Shown: positions 1-5,611 of the stretch, piece by piece
Numbering within the stretch: position 1 is the first letter of the stretch
Layout: each line of letters opens with the position of its first letter
NCBI GenBank assembly: GCA_023256455.1
Contig: JAGDXN010000074.1
Span: forward strand, 1-5,611
Length of the DNA: 5,611 nucleotides
From: Cuniculiplasma sp.
GTDB lineage: Archaea > Thermoplasmatota > Thermoplasmata > Thermoplasmatales > Thermoplasmataceae
Direction: 5' to 3'
Program-made: the position numbers and the translations under genes
The notes under the pieces: generated by a model
Seen by the model: the letters and a program-made list of their open reading frames with translations, nothing else
What the model was told of the DNA's origin: nothing
Database searches by the model: none

Positions 1-542
1 GCATTGAACTTTCACAGGAGGAAATGCTCAGAGACGGGAGTGAGATCTCAAGGGAGATGAAAATGTCAGCTACGGGTGCCACAGACGATCTTGCCATATC
101 CCTTCTCGGAGGCCTCTGCATTACAAGCAATTATGAAGGTAAACTTGTAAAGAGGCAGAGCATAGAAGAGAAGCCTGTCATAATTCTGACGACCAACAGG
201 AAAAAGGAGAGTTTTAAATTTGGAAGCAATGACTTCTCCTTTCTGAGCAAGGCCTATGAAGATATGTGGAATCGTGTTAACAGATACAACTTTGAATATA
301 CTGCCATAATCAATGGAAACTATATGGGAACAATCTCCCAATCAAAACTGGATTATGAAAAACTTCAGAATCTCAGCTTCTCACATGCAGGAGTAAACGG
401 GAAGGGCCCATCTGTATTCCTCATTTATAGAAACACTGCAGACAGATCAAGAGATGCATCCATACTTAAGGCAAAGGGAATAAAGTTCCTTAGCACAAGG
501 CTGAGCAACAGGCCTGCATATGTGGAGTGGATCAAGGCTTGA
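1..542 (+). CDS. aroK: Shikimate kinase, archaeal GHMP-superfamily type, C-terminal part (5' end outside window)
   Basis: Partial gene: reading begins at base 3 and gives 179 residues ending at TGA 540-542. The product would phosphorylate shikimate to shikimate-3-phosphate with ATP in the cytoplasm. Visible signatures are the motif TGATDD (nt 72-89) followed by a Leu/Gly-rich segment ending in GG, which matches the TGAxDD region of archaeal shikimate kinases, and AGVNGKGPS (nt 387-413), which matches the C-terminal glycine-rich loop of GHMP kinases. The family is usually about 270-290 residues, so roughly the first 100, including the GLxSSSA-type ATP loop, lie upstream. ATG 24 follows AGGAGG by only 2 bases, and the open frame continues before it with fitting sequence, so it is not taken as the start. 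The next gene, aroA, encodes the following pathway enzyme, which favours shikimate kinase over homoserine or mevalonate kinase of the same superfamily. Confidence 0.86.
   Translation, partial: IELSQEEMLRDGSEISREMKMSATGATDDLAISLLGGLCITSNYEGKLVKRQSIEEKPVIILTTNRKKESFKFGSNDFSFLSKAYEDMWNRVNRYNFEYTAIINGNYMGTISQSKLDYEKLQNLSFSHAGVNGKGPSVFLIYRNTADRSRDASILKAKGIKFLSTRLSNRPAYVEWIKA
524..541 (+). promoter_or_regulatory. Ribosome-binding region and start choice for aroA
   Basis: GGAGTGGAT at 524-532 matches 7 of 9 bases of the archaeal Shine-Dalgarno consensus GGAGGTGAT and lies 6 bases before TTG 539-541. That TTG overlaps the kinase stop as TTGA. GTG 527-529 is an earlier start in the same frame but lies inside the SD-like element, with no obvious SD of its own upstream. 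Either start keeps the first beta strand of EPSP synthase. The longer GTG start is used for the gene coordinates, and TTG 539 is the alternative. Confidence 0.4.
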
Positions 543-1807
543 TTTCTGCAGTCCGGGGAAAAATAGGAGGAATGGTGAGGGCCCCTCCTTCCAAGAGCTT
601 CATGCAAAGATATGTTCTTCTTTCTTCATTCATGGACGGGTGTATTTCCATTCATAATCCTGGTTTTTCTGATGATGACAGGGTATCCATGGAAATAGGG
701 AAATCCTGCGGAAAAACAATCCATCAGGATAGAGATCGAATCACACTGGAAGGAAAATTTGAAAAACCAAAAACTCTGGCCGTGGGGGAATCTGGAACCA
801 GCTTCAGACTTCTCCATGGACTTCTGGCATCAAAAAGATGCAAAACTGAAATAATTTGTAATCCAAACCTTCTAAGAAGGCCAATAGATCCTTTGATCAG
901 TTCACTGAAGCCCTATGGTTATAATTATTCTTCCCATGAAAACAGGGTATATGTGGATGCATCCGATTTTTCATGCCCGGGAAATATAAGGATTGACCCA
1001 TCTCTCAGTTCGCAGTTTTTGTCATCCCTTATGTTCTGCATGGCCCTTTCCAGAGAGGAAAATGGAATCATAGAGGTTCAGGGAAAGATTGCCTCAGAGG
1101 GATATGTGAAAATAACCCAATCCGTTCTGGAGAAGTTTGGCGTATTGTCTCTTGTGGGAAAAATTATATCAATTAATTCCAGTGATATCCATATTCCAGA
1201 GGATGTGGAGATTGAAGGGGATTATTCCTCTGCGGCATTTCCCATAGTTATGGGTCTTTTGCTGTCTGATGATGGCATAACTGTGACGGGGTTGCCTGAA
1301 AGAACAGTGCAGCCAGACCGGGAAATACTGGAAATACTGAAGAAATACATAAAAGTAGAACATCATGGGGATACAGTATGTGTAACATCCAAAAAAACTG
1401 AAATTGGAAGGATATCCCTTGATGTGGATAAAAACCCAGATCTTGCACCGCCAATCTCAATTCTCTCTCTCATATCAGAGGAAGGCGTTGAAATAAGGAA
1501 TGTAGAAAGATTAAGGGCAAAGGAAAGCGACAGGCTCAGGGGAATAATGGAAATTTTGAAATCCATTGGCTGTCAGTGGGAATACTCTTCGGAAAATCTT
1601 TATATTTATAGGGGAAAGGTAAACTCTGTTAACGAAATACCCGAAAGTGCAGATCACAGAATGGTAATGACAAAATTCATTGCTTCCGCATTTTTTAAGG
1701 ATAGATTCCAAATTCAAAATTCATCATCAGTAAGCAAGAGCTACCCCAATTTCTTCAGGGATGCAGAGTCAATTGGATTTAAAATTGAGAATAAAGAAAA
1801 ATTATAA
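527..1807 (+). CDS. aroA: 3-phosphoshikimate 1-carboxyvinyltransferase (EPSP synthase)
   Basis: Complete 426-residue cytoplasmic enzyme that joins phosphoenolpyruvate to shikimate-3-phosphate, releasing phosphate and forming EPSP, the chorismate precursor. Length is typical of the family. Motifs in order: APPSKS (residues 19-24, substrate Lys23); GESGTSFR (87-94), the PEP loop, with Gly90 and Arg94 matching E. coli G96 and R100; LLRRP (115-119, the R124 region); SSQF (161-164, shikimate-phosphate site); DYSSAAF (232-238); NPDLAPP (303-309), with Asp305 matching the catalytic D313; RAKESDRL (330-337), with Glu333 and Arg336 matching E341 and R344; DHR (376-378, R386); KSYPNFF (404-410, K411). 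All main active-site residues are present, so it should be active. The residue after PEP-loop Arg94 is Leu, where E. coli has Pro101. It overlaps the end of the kinase gene by 16 bases from GTG 527, or by 4 from TTG 539, which suggests translational coupling. Confidence 0.96.
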   Translation: MDQGLISAVRGKIGGMVRAPPSKSFMQRYVLLSSFMDGCISIHNPGFSDDDRVSMEIGKSCGKTIHQDRDRITLEGKFEKPKTLAVGESGTSFRLLHGLLASKRCKTEIICNPNLLRRPIDPLISSLKPYGYNYSSHENRVYVDASDFSCPGNIRIDPSLSSQFLSSLMFCMALSREENGIIEVQGKIASEGYVKITQSVLEKFGVLSLVGKIISINSSDIHIPEDVEIEGDYSSAAFPIVMGLLLSDDGITVTGLPERTVQPDREILEILKKYIKVEHHGDTVCVTSKKTEIGRISLDVDKNPDLAPPISILSLISEEGVEIRNVERLRAKESDRLRGIMEILKSIGCQWEYSSENLYIYRGKVNSVNEIPESADHRMVMTKFIASAFFKDRFQIQNSSSVSKSYPNFFRDAESIGFKIENKEKL

Positions 1808-1809
1808 AT
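1795..1809 (+). promoter_or_regulatory. Probable archaeal promoter (BRE/TATA) for argS, leaderless
   Basis: TTATAAAT at 1802-1809 resembles the archaeal TATA box and is preceded directly by the purine run AGAAAAA (1795-1801), like a BRE. The TATA centre is about 24 bases before the argS ATG at 1829, the usual distance to a transcription start, so the transcript would begin at or next to the start codon. No Shine-Dalgarno motif lies in 1808-1828, as expected for a leaderless message. The element overlaps the last codons of aroA. It is AT-rich sequence in an AT-rich genome, so chance is possible. Confidence 0.5.
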
Positions 1810-1828
1810 GTTGCATACATAACTACAC

Positions 1829-3478
1829 ATGCTTTTATTTCAGGACTTGCTTGAAATTATAAGGTCAGAGGCAAAGAAAACCTTGAGCGAAATTGAGGAG
1901 AAGGAGGTATTATTTGACCCGACCGAACATGCCCATATAACCCTGAGGCTCATCAAATATGGAAAGAAAGAAACGAATTTTGAAGGGAAGCTGGATAAGA
2001 TATGTTCTGATATAGAAAAGCTTGGCTTTGTGTCTTCTGTAAAAAGGGAAGGTTATTATGTAAACGTATATCTGAACCCAATTGCAATTTTAAACACCAT
2101 ATCTGAATCTCTCCAAACAGCAGGAATATTTCCCGATTCGTTCCAGGACCCTGAAAGGGTATCGGTTGAGCATACAAGCACAAATCCCACAGGCCCCATA
2201 CACATGGGCAGGGTAAGAAACTCCATTATTGGTGATTCTGTTGCAAAGCTCATAGAAAGATATGGTTACAGGGTAACAAAGCAATACTATGTTAACGACT
2301 CAGGAAAACAGATGCTTTCTCTCTATCTTGGATATGAAAAGTTCCATAAGGGTGACGAACTCACAGTGGAAAACCTTCTGGATGGTTATGTCAAAATCTA
2401 CAACTATTTTGAGGAGCAGAAGAGCGAAAGAGAAGTAGAAGATCTTATGGAAAGATATGAAAAGGGTGATGGGGAACTCATAAAAAATGTGAGGGAGATC
2501 GCATCTGTTGTTTTGGAATCCATAGTCAGGGATCTTGAAAAACTTGACATAAAGTTCGATGAATTCACATGGGAATCAGAATTCATTACCTCAGGGGAAA
2601 CAAAAGAGGTAATAAGGAAACTTTCAGAAAATCTGGAAAGGGATGAAAAAGACGGGGCAAAGTATATTGATATACCCAATCTTAGAAAGATCTATCTTGA
2701 AAGGGGAAATGGCACAAGCCTGTATGTGACCAGAGACATAGCCTATCATATGTACAAGTTTTCCCAGTATGACAGATGCATAATCGTTCTGGGTGAGGAT
2801 CATAAGGAACACGGAAAGATCATGAATTACATAATGCACACCCTTTTGGGATATGAAAACCAGATGGATTTCATATTTTACGGATATGTGAACCTGGAAT
2901 CAGGGAAGATGTCCACAAGAAAGGGAACAAGCATTCCTGTTTCTGAGGTGTACAACAAACTGGTGGAAAAAGCCTCACAGGAGATTGAAAGGAGATATGG
3001 TAGTTCAGATCAAAGTACAGCGGAAAAAATAGCATCTTCAGCCTTAAGATTTTACATTCTCCGCATAAATCCATCCAAGCCCATAACCTTCAGGTGGGAA
3101 GACGCACTGGATTTTAATGGTGAAACCGCTCCATTTATAATGTATTCATACACAAGAGCATCCAGCATTCTTGAAAAGAGTGGTTCAGGCGGCAGTTTTA
3201 CAGAGGAAGATATGAATAAGGAAGAAATAGATTTGATTGTGCATTTATATGAATATCCATATAAGTTGAAGGAAGCATTCAATTCTCTCAAACCCGAAGT
3301 CCTGGCAACTTACCTTCTCAGCCTGTCAAAGAAATTTACAAGTTTTTATGAAAACTCCAGGGTGATCGATCAGAAGGATGAAATTAAAAACAGGAGGATT
3401 GCCATAATAAAATCATATACCAGTATTGTTCAGGATTGCTCATCCATACTGGGTATAAAAAATGTAAATAAAATGTAA
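1829..3478 (+). CDS. argS: Arginyl-tRNA synthetase (class I)
   Basis: Complete 549-residue cytoplasmic enzyme that charges tRNA-Arg with arginine using ATP. Residues 1 to about 105 look like the N-terminal tRNA-binding (Add1) domain. The class I catalytic core follows: TNPTGPIHMGR (118-128, HIGH signature, here HMGR); YVNDSGKQ (154-161, arginine/ATP pocket); YVTRDIAYH (299-307); LGEDHKEHG (321-329); SGKMSTRKG (358-366, KMSKS equivalent). DALDFNGETAPFIMYSYTRA (425-444) begins the DALR-type anticodon-binding domain. The C-terminus LGIKNVNKM (541-549) matches the usual LGIxxPxRM ending, so the gene is intact. The start is well fixed: an in-frame TAA lies at 1820-1822, only 6 bases before ATG 1829. 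It begins 21 bases after aroA, so cotranscription is possible as well as use of its own promoter. The length is short but within the archaeal range. Confidence 0.97.
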   Translation: MLLFQDLLEIIRSEAKKTLSEIEEKEVLFDPTEHAHITLRLIKYGKKETNFEGKLDKICSDIEKLGFVSSVKREGYYVNVYLNPIAILNTISESLQTAGIFPDSFQDPERVSVEHTSTNPTGPIHMGRVRNSIIGDSVAKLIERYGYRVTKQYYVNDSGKQMLSLYLGYEKFHKGDELTVENLLDGYVKIYNYFEEQKSEREVEDLMERYEKGDGELIKNVREIASVVLESIVRDLEKLDIKFDEFTWESEFITSGETKEVIRKLSENLERDEKDGAKYIDIPNLRKIYLERGNGTSLYVTRDIAYHMYKFSQYDRCIIVLGEDHKEHGKIMNYIMHTLLGYENQMDFIFYGYVNLESGKMSTRKGTSIPVSEVYNKLVEKASQEIERRYGSSDQSTAEKIASSALRFYILRINPSKPITFRWEDALDFNGETAPFIMYSYTRASSILEKSGSGGSFTEEDMNKEEIDLIVHLYEYPYKLKEAFNSLKPEVLATYLLSLSKKFTSFYENSRVIDQKDEIKNRRIAIIKSYTSIVQDCSSILGIKNVNKM

Positions 3479-3486
3479 TTTTTTTT
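3479..3486 (+). terminator. T-run terminator after argS
   Basis: Eight T residues directly follow the argS TAA stop (3476-3478). Archaeal RNA polymerase terminates at such T-runs in the non-template strand without needing a hairpin. Its place between two convergent genes fits this role. Confidence 0.6.
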
Positions 3487-3493
3487 AAAATAT

Positions 3494-3501
3494 AAAAAAA
3501 A
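3494..3501 (-). terminator. T-run terminator after the surface glycoprotein gene
   Basis: Read on the minus strand, eight T residues directly follow the TAA stop at 3502-3504 of the convergent gene. It mirrors the T-run that follows argS on the other strand. Confidence 0.6.
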
Positions 3502-5611
3502 TTATTGTTTTTTGTTTCCGCTCTTTGGCTGTTCTGCGGGCTTTTGTTCACCAGATTTTGGCTTTGATGGCATTGTTGTCTGCTGTTTCTTTCTTCCGAA
3601 GGTTGGGAAAGAACCCTGTGTAACTCTGTAATAGAGAAGACCCACTATGACTATTATTACAACTATGGCAGCAATTACCAGAGGTACCTTATATGGTGAA
3701 GCACCAACGCTTATGGAAGTTGAATATTCACCAGATTTGGCAATGAAATAGGGCTGGGATGTTGTGTTTGCATATACCACTATGTTCTGGGAACCTGCAT
3801 TGGGGAAACTTACGTTTACATCAAGGCTCTTTGTCTGGTTCTGTGTCAGATTTATATTGTTGAATGTCTGGCTGCCCACTATGGAATTTCCAACTTTCAC
3901 AATTATCTGAACATTTCTTGCAGTTGCTGTTCCATCGTTTGTAACATTTACCTCAATCATCTTGGTTGTACCCTGTGTGAATCCTCCTGTGTAATATATG
4001 GATGTAACATGGAGGTTAGGCCCTGTGTAGGATGGCACATAGGATTGGTTGCTGTAAGCAGTTACATTGGGATTGGATACCTGAAGTCCAATGTGGACAT
4101 GTGTCAGGATGTTAAACTGTACAATAAGCCAGTTTGATGAGTTCCAGCTTGATGCAGAGGGGTTATATGCAATTACGGAAAAGTTGGAGCTGCTTGTATT
4201 CATTATGGTTCCATTTGCATACCTGAATGTCCAGTTGAACTTCAGGTCACTGAACTGATAATACTGATCAGAGGAATAGTTTGCTGTAACGATCATTGGG
4301 GATCCGGCAAGAACAGATGATACGTTTGTGTGATTCATATTTTGAAGTGTTATTACGGGGCTTGGTGGTGTTGTATCATTAACATATGCCATTATCATAA
4401 CTGATGTGGTTGTGTTTACTGAAGATGTTATGTTAAGGTATGAGTTTTCAATTCCTGCCTTTACACTTGGCACTGTATATATGTAACTGGCCTTGAAGCC
4501 TGACGTTGTGTAGTTGGGGAATGCCCATGAATAGGAGAGCTGAAGTGAATATTTCTTCCCATTGTATGTGTAGTTCAGTGAACTGTACTGGGCATTGAAT
4601 TTCACTGCCTGATTCTGGTTTACCTTTATGCTTGCCATTATGGTTTTTCCCATGGGTGAATACCTGAGGGTATGGTTCTTACCATTTACATTGTATGTAA
4701 GATTTACATATGGCATATCTGTCGATGGAAGGGCCAGAACAGTTATGTTCGTTGAATTGGATAGATTGGATGTATCTGTTCCCATGAGATGTATATTTGT
4801 TACTGTATTTGTGAACTTATATGATATATTGTATTCTTTTGACACGTTGCTACCAGAAAGAATTTTTCCACTGACATTCCACATAAATGAAACGGGTGGC
4901 AGGTACTGATACATGCCGTTTACGGGGTTGTAAAGGGTCTGTGATACATTTATGCTCACATTTTCGTTAATGGGCACAACAATCACTGTATTGGATGAAC
5001 TGGAGTTAAGCACGGAGCTTGTTGTTTTCATTCCTGGATAGTAAACCATAATGTTTGAATTCATGAACACCGGCTTCTGGGACTTTCCGAAATTGACCGT
5101 AACCCACTGGGGTGAAGATACGGGGTAAATTTCAAAGGGATTTGAATAGGATACTGTGGATGATGCTGATTTTACTGAAACGGTCGAATTGCTGTATGAA
5201 ACAAATGTCTTGTACTGGAGGAAACTGTAACTGTTCTGGAATATTTTCAAAACAAGATTCTTATAATCTGAACTGCTCATTTTCTTATTGTAATATGTTG
5301 CAGTTACATTTGCAAATAGATCTCCAGGCACTTTCTGGTTTATTGTGACACTTACATTTCCAGTAAGATTGTAATAGGAATTGTTTGCAAGGAAGAAGTA
5401 ATATGAGTTGGTGCTCATGTTTTTGAGCATCATTTCTACATCATTGGTGAATGAACTGCTCTTTTCCTGGAATGCAAGGTATCCTGAACTTGTAGACTGC
5501 AGTCCCGGGAACGGAGTGTTGTTTTCTATGATGTAACTCTCATTCACGGTCAAATTCCTCATATTCTTGCCCAGTGAGTATTTTGTCATCACTGAAGAAG
5601 TTGAATTATAG
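3502..5611 (-). CDS. Large membrane-anchored surface glycoprotein with Ig/PKD-like and CARDB-like modules (5' end outside window)
   Basis: Function unknown. The frame is open to the right edge and encodes 702 residues here. Residue numbers count from GTG 5592, which is probably internal: no signal peptide follows it and the residues before it (YNSTSS) have the same character. Seen: about 40 N-X-S/T sequons between residues 13 and 609, none in the tail, and no cysteine. Three Ig/PKD-like modules are suggested at about 188-290, 296-405 and 410-500, each with an aromatic-x-Trp-x-hydrophobic core (FMWNV, YSWAF, FNWTF). Residues 525-612 resemble a CARDB domain (EVNVTNDGTATARN). Residues 636-655 are one hydrophobic membrane helix (nt 3628-3687), followed by a 41-residue tail with 10 basic and 2 acidic residues. 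This predicts a large glycosylated ectodomain and a cytoplasmic C-terminus. Up to the helix there are 20 acidic and 35 basic residues, fitting an acidophile. Roles such as adhesion, envelope protection or solute binding are only inference. I see no peptidase or other catalytic motif. Confidence 0.85.
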   Translation of the reverse strand, partial: YNSTSSVMTKYSLGKNMRNLTVNESYIIENNTPFPGLQSTSSGYLAFQEKSSSFTNDVEMMLKNMSTNSYYFFLANNSYYNLTGNVSVTINQKVPGDLFANVTATYYNKKMSSSDYKNLVLKIFQNSYSFLQYKTFVSYSNSTVSVKSASSTVSYSNPFEIYPVSSPQWVTVNFGKSQKPVFMNSNIMVYYPGMKTTSSVLNSSSSNTVIVVPINENVSINVSQTLYNPVNGMYQYLPPVSFMWNVSGKILSGSNVSKEYNISYKFTNTVTNIHLMGTDTSNLSNSTNITVLALPSTDMPYVNLTYNVNGKNHTLRYSPMGKTIMASIKVNQNQAVKFNAQYSSLNYTYNGKKYSLQLSYSWAFPNYTTSGFKASYIYTVPSVKAGIENSYLNITSSVNTTTSVMIMAYVNDTTPPSPVITLQNMNHTNVSSVLAGSPMIVTANYSSDQYYQFSDLKFNWTFRYANGTIMNTSSSNFSVIAYNPSASSWNSSNWLIVQFNILTHVHIGLQVSNPNVTAYSNQSYVPSYTGPNLHVTSIYYTGGFTQGTTKMIEVNVTNDGTATARNVQIIVKVGNSIVGSQTFNNINLTQNQTKSLDVNVSFPNAGSQNIVVYANTTSQPYFIAKSGEYSTSISVGASPYKVPLVIAAIVVIIVIVGLLYYRVTQGSFPTFGRKKQQTTMPSKPKSGEQKPAEQPKSGNKKQ

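Larger units (their letters stand above)
3479..3501. repeat. Symmetric convergent spacer, inverted repeat T8-N7-A8
   Basis: The whole intergenic spacer between argS and the surface-protein gene is a perfect inverted repeat with 8-base arms (T8 at 3479-3486, A8 at 3494-3501) around AAAATAT. Each arm touches the stop codon of the gene on its side. It has no G or C, so an RNA hairpin would be weak. The T-runs themselves are the more likely signal. Confidence 0.6.

Noticed and set aside
16..26. AGGAGG followed by ATG 24 as the start of the first gene
   Set aside because: Spacing is only 2 bases, the frame is open upstream with residues that fit, and a start here would remove the ATP-binding part of a GHMP kinase. 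The gene is treated as cut by the window edge.
626..1717. Several minus-strand open frames of 60-70 residues across aroA
   Set aside because: All are shadows of the intact aroA gene, with no promoter, SD or protein motif of their own.
2404..2679. 91-residue minus-strand open frame inside argS
   Set aside because: It lies wholly inside a clear argS gene, is Ser/Phe-rich as expected from the antisense of Glu/Lys/Arg-rich coding, and has no family resemblance or start signal.
4628..4909. 93-residue plus-strand open frame opposite the surface-protein gene
   Set aside because: It is antisense to a long open frame of consistent composition, and its protein shows no recognisable domain. The frame at 5112-5348 is rejected for the same reason.
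5590..5592. GTG as the true start of the minus-strand surface protein
   Set aside because: The frame stays open to base 5611 with sequon-bearing sequence, and no signal peptide follows the GTG although the protein has a C-terminal membrane anchor. The real start is probably beyond the window.
3502..5611. Thermopsin-like or other secreted peptidase
   Set aside because: Thermoplasmatales surface peptidases can be N/S/T-rich like this, but no catalytic Asp-Thr/Ser-Gly, His-Glu or Ser-hydrolase motif is visible and the layout is that of tandem beta modules on a stalk.
1..5611. CRISPR array, insertion sequence, tRNA or other RNA gene
   Set aside because: No regularly spaced direct repeats, transposase-like frame, terminal inverted repeats or tRNA cloverleaf were seen. 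Coding sequence fills the window except for 21- and 23-base gaps.

Overview
The window looks like chromosomal DNA from an archaeon, most likely an acidophilic, wall-less member of the Thermoplasmatales or a close relative. The signs are a GHMP-type (archaeal) shikimate kinase next to EPSP synthase, a compact archaeal arginyl-tRNA synthetase behind what looks like a leaderless TATA-box promoter, T-run terminators, frequent AGA/AGG arginine codons, and a large cell-surface protein dense in N-glycosylation sequons, cysteine-free and poor in acidic residues. The lineage is inferred from these traits; no species is claimed.

Layout: (1) positions 1-542, plus strand, hold the C-terminal 179 residues of shikimate kinase, cut by the left edge. 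(2) 527-1807, plus strand, is a complete aroA (EPSP synthase) overlapping the end of the kinase gene. (3) 1829-3478, plus strand, is a complete argS, 21 bases after aroA and with its own TATA/BRE-like element inside the end of aroA. (4) 3479-3501 is a 23-base convergent spacer with the symmetric form T8-N7-A8, able to terminate transcription from both sides. (5) 3502-5611, minus strand, is the C-terminal part (702 residues in the window) of a large membrane-anchored surface glycoprotein whose start lies beyond the right edge. There is no gene-free stretch longer than 23 bases.

The kinase and aroA products catalyse consecutive steps of the shikimate pathway (shikimate to shikimate-3-phosphate to EPSP), and their overlap suggests translational coupling. 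argS is a housekeeping translation gene that may be read both from the aro operon and from its own promoter. The convergent surface-protein gene is functionally separate. It is the only part of the window not assigned to a well-known family and the best candidate for something new: an ectodomain with about 40 N-X-S/T sequons, three Ig/PKD-like modules, a CARDB-like module next to the membrane, one transmembrane helix and a basic Lys/Pro/Gln-rich tail. I see no CRISPR array, mobile element, RNA gene or defence system.
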